A stretch of DNA of 41,231 nt from Pseudomonadota bacterium (GCA_029781795.1 JAKOWB010000124.1:1-41231); one strand, 5' to 3'; shown: positions 15,929 through 24,295, numbered from the stretch's first letter. The notes: generated by a model from the letters alone, not told the origin. Numbers and translations are program-made.

Positions 15929-18262
15929 CTACTCGACCGTCTCTTCCTCGCGCTCCTCGGCCTCGTCGCCGTCTTCGGGCGGCGGCAGGGCGGGCAGCGC
16001 GCCGGCCGGCGGCTCGGGATAGGTGAAGACCGGCTTGTCCTCGGCGATGTCGACGCGCACCACGCCGCCCTTGGCCAGGCGGCCGAACAGCAGCTCCTCG
16101 GCCAGCGGCTTCTTGATCGCCTCCTGGATCACGCGGGCCAGCGGCCGCGCGCCCATCATCGGGTCGTAGCCGCGCCGGCCGAGCCAGCCGCGCGCCGCCT
16201 CGCTCAGCTCGATGGTGACCTTGCGGTCGGCGAGTTGCGCCTCGAGCTGCAGGACGAACTTGTCGACCACGCGGCCGATGACCTCGGGCGTCAGGTTCTT
16301 GAAGGCGACCACGGCGTCGAGGCGGTTGCGGAACTCCGGCGTGAAGAGGCGGTTGATCGCCTCCTGCTCGTCGCCGCGGCGGATCTCGTTGGAGAAGCCG
16401 ATCGCGGGCTTGGCCATGTCGGCCGCCCCGGCGTTGGTCGTCATGATCAGGATGACGTTGCGGAAGTCGACCTGCTTGCCGTTGTGGTCGGTCAGCTTGC
16501 CGTAGTCCATGACCTGCAGCAGGACGTTGAAGAGATCGGGATGCGCCTTCTCGATCTCGTCCAGCAGCAGCACGCAGTGCGGATGCTGGTCGACCGCGTC
16601 GGTCAAGAGGCCGCCCTGGTCGAAGCCGACATAGCCCGGCGGCGCGCCGATCAGGCGGCTGACGGTGTGGCGCTCCATGTACTCCGACATGTCGAAGCGG
16701 GTCAGCGGGATGCCGAGCGAGCGGGCAAGCTGGCGCGCCGCCTCGGTCTTGCCGACGCCGGTCGGGCCGGAGAAGAGGTAGCAGCCGATCGGCTTCTCGC
16801 CGTCGCGCAGGCCGGCGCGCGACAGCTTGATCGCGGCCGAGAGCGATTCGATGGCGGCGTCCTGGCCGAAGACCATGGTCTTGAGGTCGCGCTCCAGGTT
16901 CTGCAGCACCGTGCGGTCGTCCTGGGTCACGGTCTTGGGCGGGATGCGGGCGATCTTGGCGACCACCGCCTCGACGTCCTTCACGCCCAGCGTCTTCTTG
17001 CGCTTGCTCTCGGGCAGGAGCTGCTGGCTGGCGCCGACCTCGTCGATCACGTCGATCGCCTTGTCGGGCAGCTTGCGGTCGTTCATGTAGCGGGCCGAGA
17101 GCTCAACCGCGGCGCGGATCGCCTCGGCGGTGTAGCGCACCTTGTGGTGCTCCTCGTAGTAGGGCTTGAGGCCACGCAGGATCTTCACCGCGTCCTCGAC
17201 CGTCGGCTCGTTGACGTCGATCTTCTGGAAGCGCCGGACCAGGGCCCGGTCCTTCTCGAAGTAGTTCCGGTACTCCTTGTAGGTGGTCGAGCCGATGCAG
17301 CGCAGCGAGCCGGACTGCAGCGCCGGCTTCAGCAGGTTCGAGGCGTCCATCGCCCCGCCCGATGTGGCACCGGCGCCGATCACCGTGTGGATCTCGTCGA
17401 TGAAGAGGATGCCGTGCGGCTGCTCCTCCAGCTCCTTCACCACGGCCTTCAGGCGTTCCTCGAAGTCGCCGCGGTAGCGGGTGCCGGCCAGCAGCGAGCC
17501 CATGTCGAGCGCGAAGATGGTGGCGTCCTTCAGCACCTCGGGCACCTCGCCCTCGACGATGCGGCGCGCCAGGCCCTCGGCGATGGCGGTCTTGCCGACG
17601 CCGGGGTCGCCGACATAGAGCGGGTTGTTCTTGGTGCGGCGGCAAAGCACCTGGATGGTGCGCTCGATCTCGGTCTCGCGGCCGATCAGCGGGTCGATCT
17701 TGCCGGCCTTGGCCTTCTTGTTGAGGTCGACGCAGTAGGCGTCCAGCGCCTCGCGACCCTTCTTCACCACCTTCTCGGCCTGCGCCTCCTTTTCGGCGCC
17801 GGTCACGGTGCGCTCGGCCTCCAGGCCCTTCACCTTGGCGATGCCGTGGCTGATGTAGTTCACCGCGTCCAGGCGGCTCATCTCCTGCTCCTGCAGGAAA
17901 TAGACCGCGTGGCTCTCGCGCTCGGAGAAGAGGGCGACCAGCACGTTGGCGCCGGTCACCTCCTCGCGGCCCGAGGACTGCACGTGGATGGCCGCGCGCT
18001 GCAGCACGCGCTGGAAGCCGGCCGTCGGCTTGGCATCGCCCGCCGAGCGGCTGATCAGGTTGGAGAGGTCGTTGTCGATGTAGTCGACGAGCTGCCCGCG
18101 CAGCTGCTCCAGGTCGACGCCGCAGGCCTTCATCACCGCGATGGCATCCTGGTCCTCGGTGAGCGCCAGCAGCAGATGCTCGAGCGTGGCGTACTCGTGC
18201 CGGCGCTCGTTGGCGTAGCCAAGGGCGCGGTGGAGGGTCTGCTCGAGATTGGCTGAGAGCAT
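15929..18262 (-). CDS. clpA: ATP-dependent Clp protease ATP-binding subunit ClpA
   Basis: 777 residues. ClpA unfolds substrates and feeds them to ClpP. The N-domain (residues 1-145, [20 protein letters not shown] onward) is the ClpS and substrate docking site. The first AAA+ module has [15 protein letters not shown] and the Walker [10 protein letters not shown]; the second has [15 protein letters not shown] and [13 protein letters not shown]. The ClpP-docking loop AIGFSNE (IGF tripeptide) follows, then the arginine-rich [11 protein letters not shown] region and the C-terminal ATPase subdomain. The tail is strongly acidic ([15 protein letters not shown]), a common end in this lineage. The ATG at 18262 lies 5 bases after the clpS stop, with AGGA in the end of clpS, so the pair is an operon. 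No defect is seen in any motif. Confidence 0.97.
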   Translation of the reverse strand: MLSANLEQTLHRALGYANERRHEYATLEHLLLALTEDQDAIAVMKACGVDLEQLRGQLVDYIDNDLSNLISRSAGDAKPTAGFQRVLQRAAIHVQSSGREEVTGANVLVALFSERESHAVYFLQEQEMSRLDAVNYISHGIAKVKGLEAERTVTGAEKEAQAEKVVKKGREALDAYCVDLNKKAKAGKIDPLIGRETEIERTIQVLCRRTKNNPLYVGDPGVGKTAIAEGLARRIVEGEVPEVLKDATIFALDMGSLLAGTRYRGDFEERLKAVVKELEEQPHGILFIDEIHTVIGAGATSGGAMDASNLLKPALQSGSLRCIGSTTYKEYRNYFEKDRALVRRFQKIDVNEPTVEDAVKILRGLKPYYEEHHKVRYTAEAIRAAVELSARYMNDRKLPDKAIDVIDEVGASQQLLPESKRKKTLGVKDVEAVVAKIARIPPKTVTQDDRTVLQNLERDLKTMVFGQDAAIESLSAAIKLSRAGLRDGEKPIGCYLFSGPTGVGKTEAARQLARSLGIPLTRFDMSEYMERHTVSRLIGAPPGYVGFDQGGLLTDAVDQHPHCVLLLDEIEKAHPDLFNVLLQVMDYGKLTDHNGKQVDFRNVILIMTTNAGAADMAKPAIGFSNEIRRGDEQEAINRLFTPEFRNRLDAVVAFKNLTPEVIGRVVDKFVLQLEAQLADRKVTIELSEAARGWLGRRGYDPMMGARPLARVIQEAIKKPLAEELLFGRLAKGGVVRVDIAEDKPVFTYPEPPAGALPALPPPEDGDEAEEREEETVE

Positions 18263-18267
18263 CAGGC

Positions 18268-18597
18268 CTAATCCTTTTCCAGGGTGAGCTGCAGGGGGTG
18301 CTGGTGCTTACGGGCGTAGTCGACGACCTGGTTGACCTTGGTCTCGGCCACTTCGTAGGTGAAGACGCCGCAGATGCCGACACCGCGGCGGTGGACGTGC
18401 AGCATGATCGCGGTGGCCTCGGACCGATTCTTGCTGAAGAAGCGCTCCAGCACGTGGACGACGAACTCCATCGGCGTGTAGTCGTCGTTCAGCATGAGCA
18501 CTTTGTACATGGAGGGCTTCTTGGTCTTGGGCTTCGCCTCGACCAGGGTGCCGCTGCCGGTACTGCCGTTGCCGTTCTGCTCTCTGTCCACGCCCAT
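18268..18597 (-). CDS. clpS: ATP-dependent Clp protease adapter ClpS
   Basis: 109 residues from the ATG at 18597. ClpS delivers N-degron substrates (bulky hydrophobic N-termini) to ClpA. The core is typical: [20 protein letters not shown] containing the [11 protein letters not shown]-degron pocket, [21 protein letters not shown], and [17 protein letters not shown]. The N-terminal 30 residues form the flexible Gly/Lys-rich extension that engages ClpA. The frame is open for another 68 codons upstream, but that part has no similarity to ClpS and no other start with a good ribosome site, so I left it out. Immediate coupling to clpA supports the call. Confidence 0.95.
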   Translation of the reverse strand: MGVDREQNGNGSTGSGTLVEAKPKTKKPSMYKVLMLNDDYTPMEFVVHVLERFFSKNRSEATAIMLHVHRRGVGICGVFTYEVAETKVNQVVDYARKHQHPLQLTLEKD

Positions 18598-18745
18598 CGC
18601 CGCTGGAACCGCCCGCCGCCCGGCCATCAGTGGCAGCCGATCGGAAAGGCGTCGTTCAGTCTCGTTGCCGGGAAACCACCGCATCGCGTCAGAATGATAT
18701 TGGGTTGAAAGCCGCAGGGAAAAGAGCTTTCCGCATGTGGATGAT

Positions 18746-18788
18746 GGCAGAGGCGCGGCATTCGCGGGACGAAGGCCGCGCCTCTGCC
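18746..18788. other. Perfect 14-bp hairpin downstream of the phasin terminator
   Basis: GGCAGAGGCGCGGC (18746-18759) and GCCGCGCCTCTGCC (18775-18788) are exactly complementary. The 15-base loop can itself close with TTCG/CGAA. No T-run follows on the minus strand, and on the plus strand it is followed by an A-run, so it is not a classic terminator. It could be a backup terminator, an mRNA 3'-end stabiliser, or part of a small RNA. Confidence 0.6.
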
Positions 18789-18831
18789 CAGAAAAAGGCA
18801 CGCGGGCCGCGTTCTGCGCGCATAAACGAAG

Positions 18832-18863
18832 AGGGCCCGGCCGCCATTCGGCGACCGGACCCT
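18832..18863 (-). terminator. Terminator of the phasin gene
   Basis: Read on the minus strand, AGGGTCCGGTCGCC and GGCGGCCGGGCCCT form a 14-bp stem with two G-T pairs around a GAAT loop, starting 37 bases after the phasin stop. The following TCTTCGTTT is only moderately T-rich. Confidence 0.75.
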
Positions 18864-18900
18864 CGGAACAGGTCCTATGCTGGAAGAACCGACGGGGCGA

Positions 18901-19437
18901 TCAGGCCGCGACGGGCTTCAGCATCTTCTCGATGGCGACGTTGACGCGCGCCTGGATCGGCTGGAAGGCCTCGTTGGCGACCTTCACCGACATCTCGGCG
19001 AGCTTGGTCGAGTCGGCCATCAGCTTGTCGAACTGCGTGCGGGACAGATCGGCCTGCAGGTCGATCGCCTCGCGCATCGTCTTGACGCCCATGAAAGCCT
19101 TGGCGGCGTTCATCGAGGTCTCGAAGGACGACTGGGCGAGGGCGAAGACCTCCTTGGAGAAGCCCTCGACGCCCTTGGCGACGATGTTGCCCGAGGCGAC
19201 GACGGCCTCGAGCGTGTCCTTGTTCATGGTGGAGAACTGGTCGTAGCCCTTGAACACGGCCTCCGACACCTTCTCGACCTGCTCCTTGGTCATCGCGACA
19301 GCCTGCTCGTAGCCCTTCTTCGCGGCCTCGGCGCCGGCCTTGGCGAAGGACTCGAACTGCTCCTTGCCACTGGTGATGGCGGCCTCGACGGGCTTCAGGG
19401 CCTCGTTGACAGCCTCGGCGGACTTCTTGACAGCCAT
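18901..19437 (-). CDS. Phasin-family protein (PHB granule-associated)
   Basis: 178 residues, Lys/Ala/Glu-rich and almost wholly amphipathic helix, with no cysteine and no signal peptide. It matches the alphaproteobacterial phasin pattern: NEALKPVEAAITSGKEQFESFAKAGAEAAKKGYEQAVAM, then FSTMNKDTLEAVVASGNIVAKGVEGFSKEVFALAQSSFETSMNAAKAF, and a conserved ending EMSVKVANEAFQPIQARVNVAIEKML. Phasins coat polyhydroxybutyrate granules and control their size and number. The ATG at 19437 has GAGGAG nine bases upstream and a leader of about 100 bases. The promoter is sandwiched between two matching TGC-N3-GCA palindromes, as expected for PhaR control (see the sites). A strong terminator follows, so it is monocistronic. 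Confidence 0.92.
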   Translation of the reverse strand: MAVKKSAEAVNEALKPVEAAITSGKEQFESFAKAGAEAAKKGYEQAVAMTKEQVEKVSEAVFKGYDQFSTMNKDTLEAVVASGNIVAKGVEGFSKEVFALAQSSFETSMNAAKAFMGVKTMREAIDLQADLSRTQFDKLMADSTKLAEMSVKVANEAFQPIQARVNVAIEKMLKPVAA

Positions 19438-19522
19438 GACGATCTCCTCTTCAGCGTCTGCGGTCCCTTTGGGTATGGGCCGCGGGTTGGGTCTGACCCC
19501 GGGTTCTTGCCTGCGCCACTTA

Positions 19523-19538
19523 TTGTGCAGCGCAACAT
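19523..19538. promoter_or_regulatory. PhaR-like operator, downstream site
   Basis: TTGTGCAGCGCAACAT contains TGC-N3-GCA and is almost identical to the site at 19580-19595. It lies 6 bases downstream of the -10 hexamer, over the expected transcription start of the phasin gene, where a bound repressor would block initiation. TGC-rich inverted repeats are the known target type of PhaR; the phaR gene is not in this window. Confidence 0.65.
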
Positions 19539-19544
19539 GACGCG

Positions 19545-19573
19545 AATATAGGCAGATCGAGTCCAGGGTCAAG
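19545..19573 (-). promoter_or_regulatory. Phasin gene promoter
   Basis: On the minus strand CTTGACC is followed by TATATT: -35 TTGACC at 19572-19567, spacer 16, -10 at 19550-19545. Both hexamers are close to the sigma-70 consensus. It is flanked on both sides by the two operator-like palindromes. Confidence 0.8.
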
Positions 19574-19579
19574 GGATTT

Positions 19580-19595
19580 TTGTGCACTGCAACAT
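19580..19595. promoter_or_regulatory. PhaR-like operator, upstream site
   Basis: TTGTGCACTGCAACAT, with a TGC-N3-GCA core, is placed 7 bases upstream of the phasin -35 element. It differs from the downstream site at only two positions. The two sites are 57 bases apart centre to centre. Confidence 0.65.
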
Positions 19596-19683
19596 CGCAG
19601 GTGCGGGAAAAGAACTGCGGCGGTGCGACGCAGCCTTTTGAGACGGCTGAGACAGGCCGTCCCGGCGAGCACGACAAGGGCGG

Positions 19684-19712
19684 TTTACAGAGTCCAACCA
19701 AAATCGTAATAT
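19684..19712 (+). promoter_or_regulatory. Promoter of the D,D-carboxypeptidase gene
   Basis: TTTACA (19684-19689), 17-base spacer, TAATAT (19707-19712), in an unusually AT-rich patch 47 bases before the start codon. This is a near-consensus sigma-70 promoter. Confidence 0.75.
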
Positions 19713-19758
19713 ATTTCGCGAATCGAAGGGCTTAGCGCCGATTCCTAGGGGGGAACCT

Positions 19759-21099
19759 GTGCATCGGCTTATAAACCATTTGGCTAAGACCACAATCAGT
19801 GGGAGTGCGATTGCCCGCACCCTCCTAGTCCTTGTGGTTCTTGGACTTTCCCTGCTGGGCCCCGGCCGCGCGGCCGAGGCCAAGTACGCCGCCTTCGCCA
19901 TCGACGTCGAGTCGGGCGCGGTCCTGCATGAGACCAACGCCGACACCAAGAACTTCCCGGCGTCGCTCACCAAGATGATGACGCTCTATCTGCTGTTCGA
20001 GGCGCTGCAGGACGGCGACGTCACGCTGCAGACCAAGATGAAGGTCTCGGCCCGGGCCGCCAAGCAGCAGCCCTCCAAGCTCGGCCTGAAGTCCGGCAGC
20101 ACCATCACGGTCGAAAACGCCATCCGCGCGCTGGTCACCAAGTCGGCCAACGACGTGGCCGTGGTGGTGGCCGAGCACCTGGGCAAGAGCGAGGACGCCT
20201 TCGCCAAGCTGATGACCGCCAAGGCCAAGGCCCTGGGCATGAAGCGGACGCTGTTCAAGAACGCGTCGGGCCTGCCGAATTCCAAGCAGGTCTCGACCGC
20301 CCGTGACATTGCCACCCTGGCGCTGGCCCTGATCGACGATTTCCCGCAGTACTACCACTACTTTTCCACCCCCTCCTTCACCTACAAGGGGCGGACCTAC
20401 GAGAATCACAATTCGCTGCTGGAAGGCGTCGAGGGCGTCGACGGCCTGAAGACCGGCTACACCAAGGCCTCGGGCTACAATATCGCCATCTCGGCGGTGC
20501 GCGACGGGCGCCGGGTGATCGTCGTGGTGTTCGGCGGCAAGACCGCCAAGACCCGCGACAACCAGGCGAACCATATCCTCGAGGTCGCCTACGGCTCGAT
20601 CAAGAAGCTGAAGCTGGACGCGCCCAAGACCCAGGTGGCCAAGGCCCCGGCGGCGCCGGTCGTGGTGCCGCCGGAGAAGCCGCTGGCCGGCGTCCTAGTG
20701 CCGAACCAGCCGCTGGCGGTCACGCCGCTGCCGGTCGCGCCCGCGACAGTGCAGGCGGTGGCTCTGCAGGGCGACACCCAGGTGGCCGCCCTCAGCCAGC
20801 CCGACGTGAAGATCGATGCCGCACAGGTGCTGGATACCGCCCTGCCGGCCGACTCCTGGTCGATCCAGGTCGGCGCCTTCTCGCGTTACAACGCCGCCAA
20901 GGAAGCCGCGCTCGGCGCCACCGGCAAGGCCGCGCAGACCCTTGCCGGTGCCAAGGTCTTCGTGATGGAGATCGACGGCCAGGGCGGCAAGCTCTACCGC
21001 GCCCGCCTGACCGACCTGGACGAGGGCGAGGCGCGCGAGGCCTGCCGGCTGCTGACCAAGCAGAACCAGGCCTGCCTGGTCGTCGCCCCGGGTTCCTGA
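19759..21099 (+). CDS. D-alanyl-D-alanine carboxypeptidase (DacA/PBP5-type) with C-terminal SPOR domain
   Basis: 446 residues from the GTG at 19759, preceded by a G-rich ribosome site (AGGGGGGAA). The N-terminus is a signal sequence (TLLVLVVLGLSLLGPGRAAEA). The peptidase S11 motifs are all present: Ser69-Leu-Thr-Lys72 (acyl-enzyme serine), Ser129-Ala-Asn131 and Lys231-Thr-Gly233. It trims the terminal D-Ala of periplasmic peptidoglycan pentapeptides. After a Pro/Val-rich linker (about 290-360) the C-terminus is a SPOR domain (WSIQVGAFSRYNAAKEAAL to the end), which binds denuded glycan strands and often targets proteins to the septum. SPOR fusions to this enzyme are common in Rhodospirillales-type bacteria. 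A membrane-protein gene starts 2 bases after the stop. Confidence 0.93.
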   Translation: MHRLINHLAKTTISGSAIARTLLVLVVLGLSLLGPGRAAEAKYAAFAIDVESGAVLHETNADTKNFPASLTKMMTLYLLFEALQDGDVTLQTKMKVSARAAKQQPSKLGLKSGSTITVENAIRALVTKSANDVAVVVAEHLGKSEDAFAKLMTAKAKALGMKRTLFKNASGLPNSKQVSTARDIATLALALIDDFPQYYHYFSTPSFTYKGRTYENHNSLLEGVEGVDGLKTGYTKASGYNIAISAVRDGRRVIVVVFGGKTAKTRDNQANHILEVAYGSIKKLKLDAPKTQVAKAPAAPVVVPPEKPLAGVLVPNQPLAVTPLPVAPATVQAVALQGDTQVAALSQPDVKIDAAQVLDTALPADSWSIQVGAFSRYNAAKEAALGATGKAAQTLAGAKVFVMEIDGQGGKLYRARLTDLDEGEAREACRLLTKQNQACLVVAPGS

Positions 21100-21101
21100 C
21101 C

Positions 21102-21590
21102 TTGCAAGTCCACTGGCGGCGCTGGACCGGCCCGGTCGCCGCGCTCTGCTTCCTCGGCTTCGGCGGCCTGCTGATCGCGCTGTGGCTCGATCCCGCGTTC
21201 TGGGCCAGCGGCGGCGCCGACCTGCGCCTGCTGATGCTGGTCATGGTCTTCCTGCTGATCGCCAACCTCTGCCTGCGCCGCGCGCTCGCGGTCTGGCTGC
21301 GCAGGCCGGCCATCGCGGTCGAACCCAAGGGGCTGAGACTCAGCGACGGGCTGGCGGAAAGACTGCTGCCCTGGGGCGACATCGAGCGCATCCGGCTGAC
21401 CCGAAGCCGCCTCGCCATCGACCTGCGCAATACGGCCGAGGGGCGCGGTGCCTGGCTCTTCATGGCCCAGCTCGGCGTGGCGCCGCCGCTGCGCTATCTC
21501 TACGCCGCCATCTCGATGGACCCTCGCGCCTTCGTCGCGGCGGTGCGCGGCGCGGCGGGCGAGTACCTGCGCATCGACATGACCAGCTAG
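21102..21590 (+). CDS. Small two-helix membrane protein, STM3941-like
   Basis: 162 residues. Two membrane helices occupy about residues 11-30 (PVAALCFLGFGGLLIALWL) and 40-62 (DLRLLMLVMVFLLIANLCL). A cytoplasmic PH-like domain follows, recognised by AIAVEPKGLRLSDG, LLPWGDIERIRL and a late aromatic-hydrophobic strand. The layout matches STM3941-family proteins, whose function is unknown. The start is probably the TTG at 21102, 2 bases after the carboxypeptidase stop; no ATG or GTG occurs before the first helix, so expression likely depends on coupling to the upstream gene. That places it in the same transcript as a cell-wall enzyme, but a functional link is only suggested. Confidence 0.72.
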   Translation: MQVHWRRWTGPVAALCFLGFGGLLIALWLDPAFWASGGADLRLLMLVMVFLLIANLCLRRALAVWLRRPAIAVEPKGLRLSDGLAERLLPWGDIERIRLTRSRLAIDLRNTAEGRGAWLFMAQLGVAPPLRYLYAAISMDPRAFVAAVRGAAGEYLRIDMTS

Positions 21591-21672
21591 CCGCGGCTGC
21601 AAGCGGCGGAGCGCCCTCGCCCCCTCCCCCGGCCTAGGGTCCCCTCACCTCGCACGGCCAAGGACCCTCGCC

Positions 21673-22608
21673 ATGTCGACCCTGCCCGCCGCGCCCCGGC
21701 TGGGTCCGCGCGCCTGGACCCTGCTGCTCGCGCTGTCGCTGCTCTGGGGCGGCTCCTTCTTCTTCGCCCAGATCGCGCTGGTCGGACTGCCGCCACTGCT
21801 GGTCGCCTGGGGCCGCGTCGCCAGCGGCGCGGTCTTCCTGCTGCTGATGCTGCGCCTCGCCGGGCAAGGGCTGCCGTGCGGTGGGGCGCGGTGGCGGCGT
21901 TACGCCGTGATGGGCCTCATGAACAATGCGCTGCCCTTCAGCCTGATCTTCCTCGGACAGCGCACGCTGGGCGCCAATGCCGCGGCGATCCTCAACGCCA
22001 CGACGCCTTGCTTCGCCGTGCTTTTGGCGCACTGGACCACGCCGGACGAGCGGCTGACGGCGCGGCGCCTGGGCGGCACGCTGCTGGGCGCCGCCGGCGT
22101 TGCCCTGCTGGTCGGGCTGCAGGCGCTGGAAGGACTCGGCACCCGGCTCGGGCCGGTGCTGCTGGTGCTGGCGGCCGCATTCTCCTATGCCTGCGCCGGC
22201 CTCTACGGGCGGCGCTTCCGCGGCGAGCCGCCGCTGGCGACCGCCTGCGGCCAGGTCTGCTGCAGCACGCTCTGGCTGCTGCCGGCGACACTGCTGCTGG
22301 AGCGGCCCTGGGGCCTGGCGTTCCCCGGCTGGTCGCCGTTGGCAGCGGTGGCGGCGCTCGGCCTGTTCTCGACGGCGCTGGCCTACCGCCTCTACTTCCG
22401 CATCCTGGCACTGGCCGGCGCCACCAACCTGCTGCTGGTGACGCTGTTGATCCCGCCCAGCGCCATGGCGCTCTCGGCGCTCTTCCTCGGCAAGCCGGTG
22501 GGCCCGTCCGAGGCCGCCGGCTTCGCCGTCATCGCGCTCGGCCTGCTGCTGCTCGACGGCCGCGCCTTCAGCCGGGTGCGGTCGCCCGCACGACCTCGCA
22601 GTCCGTAG
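21673..22608 (+). CDS. EamA/RhaT-family (DMT) transporter
   Basis: 311 residues with ten predicted membrane helices in two EamA repeats (repeat 1 from LLALSLLWGGSFFFAQIAL; repeat 2 from LVLAAAFSYACAGLYGRRF). Drug/metabolite transporters of this type export amino acids, drugs or other small metabolites, and the substrate cannot be read from sequence. An AAGGA ribosome site lies 9 bases before the ATG, and a CTAGGGT -10-like element lies about 30 bases upstream. The 3' end overlaps the convergent exported-protein gene by 41 bases, so the C-terminal 13 codons are read on both strands. Confidence 0.88.
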   Translation: MSTLPAAPRLGPRAWTLLLALSLLWGGSFFFAQIALVGLPPLLVAWGRVASGAVFLLLMLRLAGQGLPCGGARWRRYAVMGLMNNALPFSLIFLGQRTLGANAAAILNATTPCFAVLLAHWTTPDERLTARRLGGTLLGAAGVALLVGLQALEGLGTRLGPVLLVLAAAFSYACAGLYGRRFRGEPPLATACGQVCCSTLWLLPATLLLERPWGLAFPGWSPLAAVAALGLFSTALAYRLYFRILALAGATNLLLVTLLIPPSAMALSALFLGKPVGPSEAAGFAVIALGLLLLDGRAFSRVRSPARPRSP

Positions 22609-23044
22609 CGCCCGGCGGCTCGCTCGCCGCCAGCAGCAGCAGCAGGCAGTTCTGCTCGGCGTGGATGCGGATCGCCGCCGGCAGCACGCGGAGCCGCCAG
22701 CGCGCCTCGACCGCCAGGTTGTCGGGCGAGGCCATGGTGAGCGCCATCGGCGGCGTGCCCAGCAGCAACACGTCGTAGACACCGTCGGCCGGCGGCGAGA
22801 GCGCCGGCAGCGGTTGCAGGACCAGATTGGTCGTGCCCGGATAGTAAGCGACGGCCTTGACCCGCAGCGTCAGGCTCTGCGGCTCGGTCTCGTCGACGCT
22901 CGCCTCGGCCGCCGTCACCATGAAGAGCAACCCGCGCCCCGGCTCCTCCGCCGGCCACGCCCAGGGTGGCGGCGGCGGCTCGTAGGGCGTGGCCAGCGCC
23001 GGCTGGGCCAGGGCGAACAGGAGCAGCGGCAGGAGCAGGCGCAT
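22568..23044 (-). CDS. Exported protein of unknown function, paralog of the adjacent lipoprotein
   Basis: 158 residues. The N-terminus MRLLLPLLLFALAQPALA is a signal peptide with an ALA cleavage site, followed by a proline-rich stretch (YEPPPPPWAWPAEEPG). The domain is all-beta in appearance and not recognised. It shares with the neighbouring 158-residue lipoprotein the motifs DGVYDVLLLGTPPMALTM, AIRIHAEQNCLLLLL and a C-terminal P-x4-DC-x-VVR. The start is the ATG at 23044; an upstream in-frame ATG would place seven extra residues before the signal. It lies 67 bases downstream of its paralog on the same strand, most likely a tandem duplication. The single conserved Cys pair (about residues 136 and 151) could form a disulfide. 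Confidence 0.7.
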   Translation of the reverse strand: MRLLLPLLLFALAQPALATPYEPPPPPWAWPAEEPGRGLLFMVTAAEASVDETEPQSLTLRVKAVAYYPGTTNLVLQPLPALSPPADGVYDVLLLGTPPMALTMASPDNLAVEARWRLRVLPAAIRIHAEQNCLLLLLAASEPPGATDCEVVRATAPG

Positions 23045-23111
23045 GGGGAAGCCTCCGGCGGTCAAACCGGCGGCCAGCCTGGGCGCGGGCTGTGGCGGAT
23101 TCGCGGCGGCG

Positions 23112-23588
23112 TCAGGGCGCGGTCGGCAGGCCCTGGATGCGGACGACGCGGCAGTCGCGGACGTCCGGAGCCGGCTCGGGCATGGTCAGCAGCACGACCA
23201 GGCAGCCCTGCTGGGCGTGGATGCGCAGCGCCTTGGGCAGCTCAGCGACCGGGCGGCTCCAGGGCACCTCCACCGGCGTCAGCACCTGCGCCACCATGCC
23301 CTCGGGCGGCGTGCCGTAGAGCGTGGCGTCGTAGATGCCGTCGGGCGGCGCCTGGACATAGACCACCGGCTCCAGCGTCAGCTCCTCCCAGCCGGGCGTC
23401 GCCGCTGTGGCCTGCACCAGCATGGTGAGCACGCCGCCGCCGACGCTGCCGCTGGCCCAGGTGACATCGGTCAGCACCTGGCGATCCGGCCCGCTGGCGG
23501 GTTGCGGCGCCGGCTGCTGCGGCGGCGCCTGGCAGGCGGCAAGCAGCGGCAGGATGAGGCAGGCGAACGACAGGGCGTGACCGCGCAT
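23112..23588 (-). CDS. Lipoprotein of unknown function, paralog of the adjacent exported protein
   Basis: 158 residues. A lipoprotein signal ends in LPLLAAC with Cys19 as the lipidation site, followed by a Gln/Pro-rich tether (QAPPQQPAPQPASGPD). The rest aligns with the downstream gene product: TLEPVVYVQAPPDGIYDATLYGTPPEGMVA, ALRIHAQQGCLVVLLTMPEP and DCRVVRIQ. Thus one copy is membrane-anchored and the other soluble in the periplasm. No known domain is recognised. The two Cys outside the lipobox are conserved in both copies. Its stop is 67 bases from the next start, so the two are likely co-transcribed. Confidence 0.72.
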   Translation of the reverse strand: MRGHALSFACLILPLLAACQAPPQQPAPQPASGPDRQVLTDVTWASGSVGGGVLTMLVQATAATPGWEELTLEPVVYVQAPPDGIYDATLYGTPPEGMVAQVLTPVEVPWSRPVAELPKALRIHAQQGCLVVLLTMPEPAPDVRDCRVVRIQGLPTAP

Positions 23589-23623
23589 GGGCGCTTCTCC
23601 TTCTCCCCGGACGTGACCGGGTA

Positions 23624-24148
23624 TCAGGCAGCCAAACGCCATAACGTGGCCGGGGGTTCCGCCGTGCGGGCGATGGCGCGGATCTGCCGGCGCACGTGCC
23701 ACAGGATCTCGGGCGAGCCCATGGTCTCGGCGCCGCACTGGTTCATCCAGAAGTGCACCAGCGGCATGATGCGCGGCTTGGTCGTCCTGACCCAGCGTTC
23801 GTAGGTCCAGCCCTCGCGCGTGGCGAAGCGGCCGTGGCGCGGCATGAAGAGCCAGGCCTTCTCCTTCGCGCCCGACTCCAGCGTCACGCTGAGGGCGCGC
23901 GGTTCGTACTGCGTGCCCTCGAAGTGCGCCATGCGCAGCACCGCGCGCTCGTCCAGGCCGCGGCAGACCAGGCCCGGCACACGCTGGCCGGCAGCCGCCG
24001 CCAGCACCGGATAGAGCGCACCCTTGCAGCGCACGCGGCGGAAGCCGGGCAGCAGCGCGGGCGCCAGCTCGACGCCCTCGTGGGCGTGCGGGAAGACCAG
24101 GCGGCGAATGTCGGGATCGAGCAGAGTGCCGTAGAAGAACCACTGCAT
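23624..24148 (-). CDS. Gamma-glutamylcyclotransferase-like (AIG2/GGCT) protein
   Basis: 174 residues from the ATG at 24148, which has a strong ribosome site (GGGAGGGG). The N-terminal WFFYGTLLDPDIRRLVF is the phosphate/glutamyl-binding loop of the GGCT fold, and Glu77 in AHFEGTQYEPRALSV corresponds to the catalytic acid. GGCT-like enzymes release 5-oxoproline from gamma-glutamyl compounds, although many bacterial members have no assigned substrate. The C-terminal third (GWTYERWVRTTKPRIMPLVHFWMN) is specific to this subgroup. A link to the gamma-glutamyl ligase 20 kb away is conceivable but unsupported. It is followed by the lipoprotein genes on the same strand. Confidence 0.8.
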   Translation of the reverse strand: MQWFFYGTLLDPDIRRLVFPHAHEGVELAPALLPGFRRVRCKGALYPVLAAAAGQRVPGLVCRGLDERAVLRMAHFEGTQYEPRALSVTLESGAKEKAWLFMPRHGRFATREGWTYERWVRTTKPRIMPLVHFWMNQCGAETMGSPEILWHVRRQIRAIARTAEPPATLWRLAA

Positions 24149-24295
24149 GTCGCAGGCCCCTCCCAGAAAACGACGGACCCACGACCCGGGCCCAAGGTTG
24201 TCCAAGATTTGCCGGCCTATGCGAGTGCAGCACCGAGCAGCCGCTATATGCGGGCGATGGCTGCGGGATGCAATGGGAAACTTCTCGACAGCCGC

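Larger units (their letters stand above)
18598..18900. other. Intergenic region between the phasin gene and clpS
   Basis: 303 bases without a convincing gene. It holds the phasin terminator (18832-18863), a second large hairpin (18746-18788) and, nearer clpS, an AT-richer stretch on the minus strand with a TATCAT -10-like hexamer (18699-18694) lacking a good -35. The clpS promoter is expected here, but I cannot place it with confidence. Confidence 0.6.

Noticed and set aside
18598..18801. N-terminal extension of clpS to 18801
   Set aside because: No ClpS-like sequence, no better ribosome site, and it would run over the hairpin region; standard ClpS is about 100-110 residues.
21636..21668. 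Inverted AGGGTCC/GGACCCT upstream of the first EamA gene
   Set aside because: Seven-base arms with a 19-base spacer are easily expected by chance in this GC-rich leader, and the right arm includes the ribosome site.
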